From Mesostigma viride (lineage: Eukaryota; Streptophyta; Mesostigmatophyceae; Mesostigmatales; Mesostigmataceae): DNA of 64,000 bases. The position numbers were made by a program, and so were the translations under genes. Shown in pieces: positions 53,125-64,000 of the stretch (within the stretch, counting starts at the first letter, position 1; every line of letters begins with the position of its first letter). The notes beneath the pieces are model-generated. The model did no database searches, was not told where the DNA came from, and saw only the letters and a program-made list of their open reading frames with translations. The stretch lies in NCBI GenBank assembly GCA_009746045.1, contig RPFO01001060.1, positions 1 through 64,000 on the forward strand, given 5' to 3'.

Positions 53125-53820
53125 TGTTGCGTCCAAGCCCATTTAATTAGGTTCCTTTAGTGGACAGTTCGGCGCAACAATGTGAAATAGGCGAAATCTT
53201 AGTGTTCGACTATTTAGGACTATTTGTACAGCCGGTTCATACGGCGTTGTACTTGCTATTCAGTGGTTTTGTAGTACTTTCGGTACTTTGGTTTATCTGT
53301 AGGTGCGCAGCATGTCAATGTGCGTGGACCTAGTATAATTCGTTTTGGGTCGTACGGTCAATTTGTGTGAACCGTAGCGCCCTAGAGATCTCGGTTGACC
53401 ATGCGTCCAAGCAGTGCTGCTTGGCACTGCTTGGCAACGCTGTGAGCCGCCAAGGTTAATAGTGTGTGGGAACGTTCACCATTGTCACCCCCGGAATGAA
53501 TGAAATGAATTGAGTTAATCTCTTTCTCTTTCCGGCTGGGTCACGCCCGCGGGTTTAGGAAATGCATGGTCCTGAATTCCTGTCGTAAATGCTACATGTA
53601 CCTCGGGAGGCATTAGCCACGCTTCCCTATAGAGGTTGTCTCACCGCAGGCTATAACCGGCCAGGGTCAACTGCGCCAGGTTAATTATGTTAGATTAGTT
53701 ATCGTCCATACTATTCATGGTGTGGATTGCGTAGATTAATATAGCGACCACCGTTCATAATGGTCTATTATGAATCAGGTGTAGATCTTTCGCAGCCGGC
53801 AGTCAGCCGGGATGTAAAAC
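53125..53820 (+). repeat. 3' LTR of LARD-like element
   Basis: 696 bp, about 99% identical to 42765-43458, followed by the target duplication tccc. Confidence 0.92.
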
Positions 53821-53824
53821 TCCC

Positions 53825-56800
53825 CAACGGGAGCACGAGTCTAATTAATTAATTAATTAATTAATTAATGGGGCTCGTGTCGTCGGGTCATGTTGTGAAA
53901 GGGGCTCTCATTTTTCCCACTGCGTTGTACTGCGTTGTAATTGTAATGCTAATAAAAAATAGCTCCAGTGGCCCAATGGGCCTGAGTTTTGTTTCACAGA
54001 GCCTGCATATGTTGCCCATAGCTCGTCCAAGAAGCCAGATTTTTTTCATGAACCATTTGTGAATAAGCACATGACTTGTGACCTAGGGTCAATAAATCGC
54101 GGTCATGGTCAGACCCCCCTGTATTCAAACCAGTGCATCTCTCTAATGAATAAGCATTTTGTAGGTCTGAGTAGCTCAAAAAATCCTTTGATTTATGGGC
54201 TTTCAGGAAAGTATACACATGACTATGAAAAAAAATTTTCCCTTGATGTTATGACGTGTTCTATAAATAGCTTACAACGCAGTATATCGCGTTCTAAAAA
54301 AAAAACACGGAGCATCGAGTATTTAGGAACCAGATAGCTAATTACATCCACCCGACGCAGTCACGTGCTAATTTATTAACAATCCAACAATACACTTGCA
54401 CAGCGCAAATTTTTGGCCTCTTTGAAATATTTGCATAGTCCACGTGGCCGGGAGTACCGGTTAACGTGCCCCCTCGAGGGCTTATATTGTCGGTATAGTT
54501 CTAATATGTAAGAATTTACGCAGTCACGTGTCTATTAAATAATTAATTAATGTAAGAATTTACATGCTTTTTTACTTACTCACTAAATAATTACAACACA
54601 TATGCATGAATCATAGCGCTTTGTGTGCTTTGTACAACCCAAACCATTCTGGCACTCCCGGTCGTCATCTTGCCGACACCCCACCGCGCCTCACCTGACC
54701 CCCGGCACAGCACACACCTCGTTTCTAGAACGGGCCTACATACGAGGAGGGCGCTGATGCCGTGTAGAGACTCCACACATGTTAGGGGAAACAAGATGAC
54801 AACGGCATGTGGTCATGGTACAAGCGCCAAGGGCACCTAGTGGCCTTTACCTGCCCCACACCACAACATCCCAAGCATGCCTCATCTATTGGCTTAGCAC
54901 CTGGGCTGCTGCCACTGTCAACATTCTTGGGACAGCCACGCCATTGGTAACTATACAAGGCACCCGCCCAGCAGCGCCCAACTGCCCGCCACCCCGCCGT
55001 CCTCCGCGGAAAAAATACCTCGCCCCTCCGCTTGTGGACCCTTCGCCTTGCCACCCTTTAACATCATAAAGGTCACCAATGCAGTAAGCCCGCTTTGGAA
55101 GAAAGGCTGGAGCAGAGGAGATCCTGGCAGCTGACATGAAAACACATGCCGCGCACAAAGATGTCAAACAGGTTGTTTTAAAATCTGTTTATTGGGAACT
55201 TCCTTGTTGCAGATGCCACTTGACCACAACGGCCCTTTCTTAAATGGATAATAATGGCAAGTAACCCTATCCCTCACATGTTAGCGTGCAAGGATGGCAG
55301 AAAGCTATCATGGAGACAACATCTGCACATAACTTTTGTCGGAGAAACAAGTATGACAATGGGCAACGTTGCACAACATCAAGGTGTTACGATGGCATCA
55401 CGGTATGGTGAGCTCCCTTCATTGACACACGAGTATTGACTGACTGGTTGGAATAAACCAACCGAACAGGATAGAGATGATTGTAAATACCAATACAACC
55501 GACTAACATGACACAAGCAAGCGATCCATTCTCTCAAAATGATATCGACACACTTTGATTGTGTATACAATATTTTGAACAGACTTGCAAATCGGTGTAG
55601 TAAGGATCCGAGCGAATATTGTCACAACAATGCAACAAATCAATGCCCTGGTGCACCTAGAGCAGGGGTCCTTTACATCCCCACCCTTGCAGGAAGTAGC
55701 TTAGGATGTATGATAGGCCATATGCCCCCTCTCAAGGGCTATGTGCTACATATACTCCCAACGGAGTTATGTTACAATTCAATTCAATTCAATTCAATGC
55801 AACAAATGGAGCGGCAATTCCAGGATGAGAGGGAACATCTGCAGGATGCTCGCTAGCCGCCTGCTTAGCTGCGCCCATCCGGTCTCACCGCTCTTTCTAT
55901 CTTGCTGGCAGCGCCAGTAATAACCGAGGCTTGCTTTCCTGTAGCGTCCGCTCAGCTGGCGAAGTTATCAGCACCTGCGGAGCAGCTCATTTCGAAGTGG
56001 CAACACCGCCGTTACGACACAAAGCACCATGGGACCTGCGTCCTGCAATGGAAAATATTTGCCTAAATATCGTCGTCTTGTGCCCGCACCTTCATGCAGG
56101 TTGAAAGAACTTATCATCGTGCGAATATAGTCCGCAACGAGATGTGAAAAGTGCTGCGCACAACCCGACGGATCTCCTCCACAGCAAAGCCGAAGATTTT
56201 AAAGAAACCAATCCTACTGAGCCGCCATTTTCTTGACTGGGCTAGTTTGTCTTGCCAGCTAGAACTGCAACGCAAGGATTCAGCCGTTTATAGACAAGGA
56301 ACTGAAATGTCAGACTACTTGACTGGCACTAATGCCGCTACATTCTTTCGGTCCGCCGCATTCTCTTGCTGTGGAGTTCACTTCATTATGCTAAGCAAAC
56401 GCCCCCGCTTATGCTTGGCCATAGCGATGGACTTTCACGTTTTCTGCCTTGCGCCCTGCGCGAACCCTTGCTTGGAAGTTGGCGCGCCTGCAGTTTATTC
56501 TGTCATTTGTACTTCCGCACCCAAAATTTACGCACCGAGTCGCATGCTACCCGTTCAGTAGCCTTCGCACGTGCACCTGCTCTGGCGCCCTAGTAGGCGC
56601 CACTACACCGCCCGCATTGGTAGGAATACTAAATAATTATGAGGCTGGGCGCCGGCCAGCTGCAAACGATAATTAAAACAAAAGAATTTAAGTAACTAAT
56701 TCCCGAGTGTACTGACCTGTAGTTTTTGAAACTACCAAACAAATAAAGAAAGTGTAAATAAATTGTTTGACTGCCAAGAGCGCTTCTTTTGCGGTAAAAA

Positions 56801-57384
56801 ACAAAGAAATATTAAATCTCTGGCTGAAAAATGTGCTTTTACTAGCCGTAAGAGCAGTGCATCCGGCTGGGTTATACAAAACAAACAAAGAATTATTAAA
56901 TTTCGCAGCCGGTTTAACGGTTGTTCGGTAACCAAACAAACAAACTAATAATTAATTAATTGGGCGGACACAGTAGCACTTTCAACCAATAAAACGCTAA
57001 TGTCTAATTCCGAAGGGCCTTTTGGCTGAACTGAATTAAAACTACCAATGCGGGCGGTGTAGGCTGCGCTGTCCGTTCTGTTCGTTCCTTGTAACGTCGT
57101 TGCCGGCTCATGCCGCCGCGCATGCATACGGCATTCGTATTAATCGGCCCACACCGTCCCGTTCGTTCCTTCCATTCGTATTTATCGACGCGTACAGTAC
57201 CCTAGCGTCACGCGTCACGCGTCACCGGGTGCTCCCAACACCGGGTGTGATTTCCAAAAACCTGGAAAAATTTTGCAGCTTGGTCGATTTCGCCCTCGCG
57301 CCACGAATTTGTTCCCCCTCAGTTAGGCTGGCAGCGTTCGAGCGCCGCGCCTTTGGTCTGGTCGCCGGACTTTGGTTACAGACA
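53825..57384. other. Unassigned region
   Basis: No gene I can support. Contents: (ttaa)n at about 53843-53870, (attca)n at about 55777-55798, and AT-rich stretches around 54300-54600 and 56680-57000. A minus-strand open frame at 54886-55167 (93 codons, MTSLCAACVFMSAARISSAP) has a presequence-like start but no recognisable domain. Confidence 0.4.
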
Positions 57385-57456
57385 TTCACGCCTTAAGTTG
57401 GGTTCGAGGGTTTCTTCGGGTCAACCCAACTTAAGGCGTGAACCCAACTTAAGGCG
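57385..57456. repeat. 20-bp hairpin plus direct copy
   Basis: 57385-57404 and 57423-57442 are exact inverted repeats (ttcacgccttaagttgggtt, loop 18 nt). A further direct copy of the right arm follows at 57443-57456. Confidence 0.85.
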
Positions 57457-57540
57457 TTAAGTTACCATAACTTGCGACCCCCCGCCCTGCTGATGGACTT
57501 TAGGGTGTCTTTGATAGCCCTCGTCAAGGCCGATGGGAGC

Positions 57541-57980
57541 TGGCTCGCAAACTCATGAGTTAAAAACTCACCCCCGGACCAAAATCAGACCGGGGATCTT
57601 CGCCGCGCCTGGTTGCGAGCTACTCCAAGCAGGCCGTGGACTGCCCGAGCGGCGTATCCAGACGGGAAGTCTGCGTAACCAGCGTAAACCAGACTCCAGC
57701 ATGCCGTAAGCACAGGTAAAAGCTGTTAAAACCCCATGCCAGAGACAGCTGCTGACCGGTTCTGGCTCGCAAACTCATGAGTTAAAAACTCACCCCCGGA
57801 CCAGAATCAGACCGGGGATCGTCGCCGCGCCTGGTTGCGAGCTACTCCAAGCAGGCCGTGGACTGCCCTAGCGGCGTATCCAGACGGGAAGTCTGCGTAA
57901 CCAGCGTAAACCAGACTCCAGCATGCCGTAAGTACAGGTAAAAGCTGTTAAAACCCCATGCCAGAGACAGCTGCTGACAA
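57541..57980. repeat. 222-bp tandem duplication with conserved hairpins
   Basis: Two copies (57541-57762 and 57763-57980), nearly identical. Each contains a palindrome aactcatgagtt, a hairpin ccccgg...ccgggg around an A-rich loop, and paired blocks ccagacgggaagtctg / ccagactcc. No ORF. It could be a structured RNA or a satellite unit. Nothing further can be said from sequence alone. Confidence 0.8.
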
Positions 57981-59553
57981 AGTTACAGTGCAGCGGGCAC
58001 CCCCGGCAGCCATAGCGGGAACGATAGTCCGGCAATCGACGGGGGCGGCATGGATGTTTATTAAACGTAGATTGACGTTTCCATTTTGCTAAGAGTATGA
58101 CAAGGTAGCGTTACCTGCAATCCAATAAATGAGGCATTGTAGCGTGGATTTTCTCCAGAGCTGTACCGTGTTTGTCGTGGCAGAATGTTCCAATGCAGTA
58201 GATCAAGTGACGCCATTACTATCGATGTTCCTTTGCATTGCTGCATCTGCCAATTGTTTTTCACTTAAACGATTGATATTGCCTTGTTATGTCGCCAGGT
58301 AGACCGATATCCAAGCGAGTTACGGGCAATTTTGCTCGCGATCATAAATGTAGGAGCACGCATCAATTAAACCGGACTTGCTTGGGGTCAGGTCCCGATG
58401 GTGCGTTGTCGAGCGAGAGCCCACCAAGCAGGCGTGCTTATTGTTTATAATTATTATGATCATGAACTTGCCTTATTGCCAGCATGTGTTCAGCTAGACT
58501 GTGGCCACTTTTGGTGCCGTGATGCTACAGTCATACCGTTGGCAGCCATTTTCCGTTTTCCTCAAGCGCTGGAATGCACAACTTCTCCATACTTATCCCG
58601 CCCGGCATGTCAGTGACCGTTCCCCAGGTATAGAACACTTCATGGCTTATTCATACTTGCTGGTTTGGGGCAGCGTATTTGCTTCTATCACCAGCAGCGC
58701 TTCACCTGACACTTTCGTTTGACTGCAGAGCCCCAGCGTGATGCCTTGGCGTTGGCGGTGGTCCTCAAGCGCGTACTGTCTGAAGGACAGTGTCATGGTA
58801 TGATGACATTGGTAAGCTTTTGCGTTTGGTTTGGGCAGAGCTCTTGCCAGCAGCCGGGGCAGAATCGCAGCTGTATTGTCAATACCTGTTCTTATGCTTG
58901 CTCAACACGATAAATCATGTAGTCTGTTTCTCTGATGAAGACATTGGTTGGCAGTCGTATCAATAGTGTTGCCTGCAATTTTCCCAGACCGGATACGCCT
59001 GTATGGTTGGCGATTACGGTTACTAGCATTTCTTCTTAGAGCCCGGGAGTCATGTTGAGATCAAGGTGACTAATGTGACATTGCTTTCTCTTTGCTATTG
59101 TTACTAGGGTTGTGGTGCTGGGATGCTGCATGTTGCTAACTGAGAAAAGCAGGATTCGTCCTTCAGAAAGAGACTAGTATGACAGCAGGTAATATCTAGC
59201 ACATCATCGTTCCCTTAGTGAACTCGTTGCATGTATACATCCTGCTTCCAGGCTTGCTTCCTTGCTTTTGGTTGCTGGCTGGCCGGCCGGCTGGTTGGCG
59301 TGTATTGCTTGTTCCCATAATCATTGTATACATACGTACACGCACGCACACACACGCACGCTCATGTTGTCATGCACGCACAAGACCGCACCAAGGCAAC
59401 CAACCAATGTAACAAGCTACCATATCCCATGCTCATGGCTCCCCACCCTACCCAACAGCTGCACCTCATGCCCACTGCTCCTACCCAACAGCTGCACCTC
59501 ATGCCCACTGCTTACACCATGTTGTCATGCCAAACTGCTGCCATGGCCGTCAT
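57981..59553. other. Unassigned region
   Basis: No convincing ORF or RNA gene. Low-complexity CA-rich sequence appears near 59335-59365. Confidence 0.4.
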
Positions 59554-59805
59554 GGCTGTCGTGGCTGTCGTGGCTGTCGTGGCTGTCGTGGCTGTCGTGG
59601 CTGTCGTGCCTGTCGTGGCTGTCGTGGCTGTCGTGGCTGTCGTGGCTGTCGTGGCTGTCGTGGCTGTCGTGGCTGTCGTGGCTGTCGTGGCTGTCGTGGC
59701 TGTCGTGGCTGTCGTGGCTGTCGTGGCTGTCGTGGCTGTCGTGGCTGTCGTGGCTGTCGTGGCTGTCGTGGCTGTCGTGGCTGTCGTGGCTGTCGTGGCT
59801 GTCAT
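59554..59805. repeat. 9-bp minisatellite, about 28 copies
   Basis: Nearly perfect (ggctgtcgt)n. Because 9 is a multiple of 3, all frames stay open and give false simple-repeat proteins on both strands. Confidence 0.95.
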
Positions 59806-60561
59806 TGCTGTCATGGCCGTCCTGGCAATTGCCAGGGGAACTCGGTGAGTGCCAGTTCAAGATGCTCGAGGGCAAGTGGGCTAGGGCGTTTGGCAATGCG
59901 CACGCACTGGTGCATGCCGGACACTTGTTCTTTGTAACGTAGTACAGGCAGTGCAGACGGGCTGGACATGCAAATACTTGCTGTCCTTAGCAAGTGGCCA
60001 GCCCAAGCAAGATGCACATGCATGCAACCCATCGCTGTGTGTAATGTCTTGTATCCACACTCCGTAGGTACCTGGCATGCACATGGTCTGAACTTGCAGA
60101 ATTTCACTCCAACAAAATGTGGCTGGCAGCAAGCATTGAGGTAACTGCCTGCAACTGTAAATCTGTAATGACTAATCTCATGCATCCAGGAATAGTTGTC
60201 TCCATTATTGTATGGGAGGGAGGGGTAGCCGGTTGATAGGGATTCTACTTGGTAGGGTTGAGAGAGCACGAACGTGAAAAGATCAAGGAGACAACCAGCG
60301 CAGGCCAGAAATCGGGAGAATCCGGACCATGGTAGCTCGAGCCTGCCGTTATCTTTTCCGCGTTTTCGAGTACGTCGTTCAGGATGATGAGTATGAAGTG
60401 AGACAACTATGCCTGGACGCATGGCGATCCAAAGCCGTGGAAGGACTAGGGTAGTTGTCTGAGAGGAAAGACGCGAAGGCCGCGGAAGCCGCGTGGCTAT
60501 CTCTAGGAAGACCTGCATGGAGGGAGCTAGACAGAGGGTAGCGAGAAATGTTGATGGGGAA

Positions 60562-60568
60562 AACACAC

Positions 60569-60610
<42 letters not shown>
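60562..60610. repeat. (ac)n microsatellite
   Basis: About 24 dinucleotide repeats with one interruption. 59806-60705 otherwise holds nothing assignable, apart from a 46-bp block (60282-60328) shared with 40912-40958. Confidence 0.9.
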
Positions 60611-60611
<1 letters not shown>

Positions 60612-60705
60612 ACCAGCAGCAACAAAAACAACCAAAACTAAGAAGGAAAAGAGGGAACACATACGCACACACACGAAGGGGCTAAAATATAAAGTAAGGA
60701 GTATA

Positions 60706-61323
60706 AGTTAACGTAAAGGATTTACGTTAGATGGATAGAGATTGTTACGCTCTTTCCAACGGCACCTTGAACGCCTCATTTGGTTACGTGACGTAAAAGT
60801 TATGACGTTTCCTAGGCTGTGCCGACAGTACCCGGCGCGCCACTGTGGGCGCGTACGGACACAGGATGTACAAGTGTCACTTTGATAGTCCGCAGGACGT
60901 TGACAGGACTTGTACAGGACTTGATAGTCAATTGATAGGTAGGCGTGCTGTAGCGCGCCAGGACCTATGGGGCAATTGATGCTGACTAGTGTACGGATAG
61001 GTCCACAGGACTAGCCGTATGGACAATTGATAGATCTCCGCGCCAAAGGCGTGCCAGAGCTCTGTGTAATCAATTGATTGACAGTTCAGCTGTGACAGTG
61101 CAGCTGAATACTTGGACGCGTCCCTAGCAAGCTATATGAGTGACTTGGTCACACCGGGACGCTAGTTCTTGCGTGCACGTTCTCTTGGCACTGCGACCCT
61201 GTCGCCTGTGCTGCGTGCAGTCTTGGAAGTGACGTGACTTACGTCTGTGTTTCCTTGTTATTAATAAAGGCAACTTCCTGCAAGAACCATGGCGGAATTC
61301 GTGGCATTCTCACCCTCACAACT
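60706..61323 (+). repeat. 5' LTR, family 3 copy b
   Basis: 618 bp. AGTTAACG start with a terminal hairpin, ACAACT end. TATATGAG at about 61133-61140 and AATAAA at about 61262-61267 suggest the U3 promoter and poly(A) signal. Followed by CGTATTACA. Confidence 0.93.
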
Positions 61324-61347
61324 CGTATTACACGCTCTGTTAAAAAG

Positions 61348-62058
61348 ATGCCAAATTCTGAAGAGTTCCGCATTCCCGACGATGAGGAAATAGCCGCTCC
61401 GCCGGCTGGTCCTTCGTCAAGACCGACTGCGCCGTCGTGGCAGCAATTGCTCGACGAAGTCACGATCTCGCTCGACGAGCTTCATCGTCAGCAGCGCGCA
61501 GCTCATCCATTGCTCGGGGATAACCCCGAGGACCCCGATTTGCCAGCACTGGTGCCGGCTATCCGCGCCCTATTGGACCAGATTCGCAATATTTTATCGA
61601 CATTCACGGTCCAGGTGCGGGGAGGATTGCGGTCGGTGAACGAGGTCACCACTGCCATTGAGGAGCTGGACAACACCATCTCTTCACTCACCGGTTACCA
61701 GAGAAACTTACAAAACTGGGCATCGCTACGCACGGGGGGCGCGCCGGCGGTGTCGACAAATTTGTTTCAAGATCTCGCGTTGCTCTCGCTGCTCACACGC
61801 GGCGTACGCAGTCGCGAGCGCCAGGTTTTAATTAACCTGGTGGCATTTCTCGCATCTGTGCGAGAGTGGATTCCCGCGGGGTGGGAATTGTTGACGATCT
61901 TTACACATCCTCTGCGCCTCGTAGCGCGTCGGCGCATCGCAACTTACGCGGCGGGGAGCACACCGGTTTTAATACATACCGGTGCAGGTCCAGAGCTGGA
62001 TATGGAGGATCGTGAGTTCGCATACACGTACTGCGACTTCAGGGGCCTTGACTACTAG
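61348..62058 (+). CDS. Pre-gag ORF, family 3
   Basis: 236 codons, ATG 24 nt after the LTR. Acidic Pro-rich N-terminus (MPNSEEFRIPDDEE) then a helical protein (LLDEVTISLDELHRQQ, ALVPAIRALLDQIRNILSTF, LINLVAFLASVREWIP). Not visibly homologous to the family 1/2 ORF0, but in the same place. No known domain recognised. It is intact. 62059-62224 is a spacer before gag. Confidence 0.65.
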   Translation: MPNSEEFRIPDDEEIAAPPAGPSSRPTAPSWQQLLDEVTISLDELHRQQRAAHPLLGDNPEDPDLPALVPAIRALLDQIRNILSTFTVQVRGGLRSVNEVTTAIEELDNTISSLTGYQRNLQNWASLRTGGAPAVSTNLFQDLALLSLLTRGVRSRERQVLINLVAFLASVREWIPAGWELLTIFTHPLRLVARRRIATYAAGSTPVLIHTGAGPELDMEDREFAYTYCDFRGLDY

Positions 62059-62224
62059 GTCGGCCTAATTTTCTTTTGCAGTACTCGTCGACATTTTTTG
62101 TCGAATTTTCAGCGGCAATTCGCGGGGCGGGGGCGACACCGGCGCAGGCGGCAGTTGCGACAATTGTTGTACATATTTTGTTCTGCTGCATTGCTGGGGT
62201 GTTTTGAATAGCTTCTAGTGCAGA

Positions 62225-63339
62225 ATGGCAGACGGGCGCCGTAGCAAGGGTGCCCCAGCCAGTGGGAATGGTGGTGGTGCTGGTAGTGGGACCGCTCACG
62301 TAGATGACGTGGGGGTTACCGGAGAGATTACCAACATTCATCACAATAATAATAATGCACAAGCTGTTCATGGATTTGACCTTACCACTCAGGGGTTATT
62401 AATTGTAAATCAGCTGCAACCTGTGACATCTGACTCTAAGCCTAAGCAGGCTGAAGAGTTTGTAGAAGGGCTGGAAGGGTTTCCTAGTTTGTACGGGGGT
62501 ACCAACTACTATCAGATCTGGATAGGCAGCAGCACTTTTGGCAAGTGCACTGATCAGATCAAGGACCTAACCAGGGAATGTAAGAAGGCCAACAAGGCCT
62601 GGGCCTACGTGGCAGAGTTAAAGGAGCTGCTAGAGGATCAGAGGAAGAAAGTGGGGATCCATTGGCAGGATAAATACCAGGGTGGGAGGTTAAGGGGGAC
62701 CTGATCCAGAACTTTCTCAACTATTGTAAGATGGTTGAGGAGGGCAGGGCTCACGGCTTTAATGTCGCTGATAACATAGCCCTAACCAACTGGCTCAAGG
62801 TTTCTGGGCTGGATAAGGCGACACGTGGCTCCTTAAAAGTCATGTGTGCCCCACACTCTACCCTGAAGGCCTACAAGGTCATCATTAAACAAGCACTCGA
62901 GGCAGAGGAGCTGTTTGAGGGTGGAGTGCCAGCAGTGAAGGCTACCCAGGCAGGTGGGCGTACCCAGGGTGGCTCCAAGACGTCTGAGGCTGACCGAAGC
63001 CAAGGAGGGCGTAGGGGCAACCATAACAAGCGCAAGGGAGATCATTCACCTGATTCTGACAGGAGGTCACACTCCAAGTCGGTGTTCAGGCGGGTGGGTG
63101 GTCAGCCCAAGCAGGGCAACGCGTCTGACAATGGGGGCAGTGGCCAGGGCAAGTCCAAGATACAATGCTACCTGTGCAAGGGGTGGGGGCACATCAAGAA
63201 GGAGTGTCCCAGCTTCAAGAAGTCCCAGGGCCAGGGCAGCAACAAGAATAACAACAACAACAACAAGAAGAACAACAACAAGTCCCAGGCAGGCCAGCCT
63301 TCAAAGGGCAGTCAGCAAGAAGACAACAAGGAGCAGTGA
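62225..63339 (+). pseudogene. gag, family 3 copy b
   Basis: ATG 62225 (MADGRRSKGAPASG), His/Asn-rich patch, core as in copy a, CCHC knuckle CYLCKGWGHIKKEC (about 63169-63210), Asn/Lys/Gln-rich tail. One base is missing near 62680 (ccagggtggg versus ccaagggtggg in copy a), which shifts the frame for the second part (62731 onward). Confidence 0.88.
63337..63339 (+). promoter_or_regulatory. UGA at gag-pol junction, family 3
   Basis: GAG CAG UGA CUG, after which the gag frame stays open for 220 codons to the window end and encodes pol. The first ATG after it is 47 codons downstream (63481). This is the cleanest of the four examples here. Confidence 0.7.
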
Positions 63340-64000
63340 CTGTCTGAGGCAACCCCTACACACCTTAATTCACCCAAGGGGGAGGCCAGGTGCTCCAATG
63401 CAGATTTTATATCTGGGCAACAAGAGGGTGATCTCCAGGTTCAGGGTGGCCCCAGGTCACCTGGAGAGGTACAGGTTCCTATGAAGACGTCCTTGACAGC
63501 TGGTGCAGCTGTAAGAATGTCTGACCCCATGCATCCTCGTGCTGGGCACGAGGGTGGACCTCTCATTTTGAGAGAAACCAATGTACAACCACAGAGGGGT
63601 GTGAAGGCCTCTGGTGGTATGCATGTGGTCCCTGCTGGCGGTCCAGGTGTTGGGCATGAGCAGGGTGACTCAGGCTCTGAGTCAGAACAGGATGGAAGTC
63701 AGCATGGTGATGCTGGACAACCTGACAGCACAGTCCTGACTGTGCCAGGGACTGCTTCCTCTGTGTACCAGGAGTTGGGTGCCCGAATCCACAACATGTT
63801 TGGGCATGCCACTTCTCTGTCAAACAACTTTGCCTTCCGTATGGGCAGGGCACCCCTTCTTAAGGCGTGTCAGCAAGCTGCCTCACGGTGTAAGTGCCAG
63901 TTGTCCTCCAACAAGCCCAGGAAATCACATGCCAAAGCTCTACCTCAGAGCATTGGTGATCTGCAGTGTGATATCCAACACATCAGGGGCATGCAACTGT
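63340..64000 (+). CDS. pol start, family 3 copy b (partial)
   Basis: Linker, then MKTSLTAGAAVRMSDP (63481), the HHCC-like finger HNMFGH...RCKC (about 63790-63897) and the first integrase block up to DIQHIRGMQL, where the window ends. Near-identical to copy a. Confidence 0.9.
   Translation, partial: MSEATPTHLNSPKGEARCSNADFISGQQEGDLQVQGGPRSPGEVQVPMKTSLTAGAAVRMSDPMHPRAGHEGGPLILRETNVQPQRGVKASGGMHVVPAGGPGVGHEQGDSGSESEQDGSQHGDAGQPDSTVLTVPGTASSVYQELGARIHNMFGHATSLSNNFAFRMGRAPLLKACQQAASRCKCQLSSNKPRKSHAKALPQSIGDLQCDIQHIRGMQL

Larger units (their letters stand above)
42765..53820 (+). mobile_element. Large LTR element without recognisable pol (LARD-like)
   Basis: LTRs are 42765-43458 (694 bp) and 53125-53820 (696 bp), about 99% identical, flanked by tccc (42761-42764 and 53821-53824; ctccc if the LTR ends one base earlier). 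A primer-binding site abuts the 5' LTR (43459) and a polypurine tract abuts the 3' LTR. After removing the nested Copia-like fragment, the interior is about 5.4 kb and has no recognisable RT or integrase. It is therefore probably mobilised in trans. Confidence 0.88.
60706..64000 (+). mobile_element. Copia-like LTR retrotransposon, family 3 (copy b), cut by window end
   Basis: 5' LTR, a pre-gag ORF, gag, in-frame UGA, and the start of pol up to the integrase core. It is the more complete of the two family 3 copies. gag and pol are nearly identical to copy a. Confidence 0.92.

Noticed and set aside
56151-56561. 136-codon plus-strand ORF
   Set aside because: There is no recognisable domain, and overlapping frames are equally open. 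I could not support it as a gene.
59262-59942. Long ORFs of simple repeats on both strands
   Set aside because: A 9-bp repeat keeps every frame open. There is no non-repeat domain.

Overview
The window reads as a repeat-dense piece of a eukaryotic nuclear genome. It has long LTR retrotransposons nested in one another, hAT-type DNA transposons, mini- and microsatellites, and no operon structure. I cannot name the species. A Ty3/Gypsy element carrying a cytosine-5 methyltransferase has a published precedent in charophyte algae, and Copia-like elements carrying one in the dinoflagellate Symbiodinium, so an alga or related protist is my best guess. I recognise no housekeeping gene.

Layout: 128-413 and 8871-9293 are two halves of one minisatellite, split by a Copia-like element on the minus strand (414-8870, 'family 1'). 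A TIR element interrupts the minisatellite again at about 9304-10058. An unrecognised coiled-coil coding region follows (about 10510-14850, at least three frames). A second minus-strand Copia-like element ('family 2', 15639-25987, TSD cattg) contains a 1300-bp hAT element in gag (21988-23287) and a solo LTR in pol (19591-20207). At 27007-27260 lies the start of a BED-finger, hAT-like ORF, cut by a Ty3/Gypsy element (27261 to about 37842). Its polyprotein runs Gag, protease, DNA C5-methyltransferase, RT, RNase H, integrase, PHD finger. Its 3' LTR is the left arm of a 2.6-kb palindrome (36565-39168). After about 3.6 kb of small repeats comes an 11-kb LTR element without a recognisable pol (42765-53820), carrying a truncated 'family 3' Copia-like copy (47124-51430). 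The stretch 53821-60705 is mostly unassigned apart from satellites and a 222-bp tandem duplication. A plus-strand family 3 copy (60706-64000) runs off the end.

The most interesting material is in the retrotransposons. First, the Gypsy element joins a methyltransferase able in principle to mark its own DNA with a PHD finger able in principle to read chromatin. Second, the three Copia-like families share unusual features: integrase before protease (INT-PR-RT-RH), a protease motif DTN instead of DTG, an RT box HGDD, LTR ends AGTT...AACT rather than TG...CA, an extra ORF before gag, and a gag-pol junction that is an in-frame UGA followed by CU. Together they look like a distinct lineage with stop-codon readthrough. 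Many ORFs carry single-base frameshifts at homopolymers although the LTR pairs are about 99% identical, so some breaks may be assembly errors.
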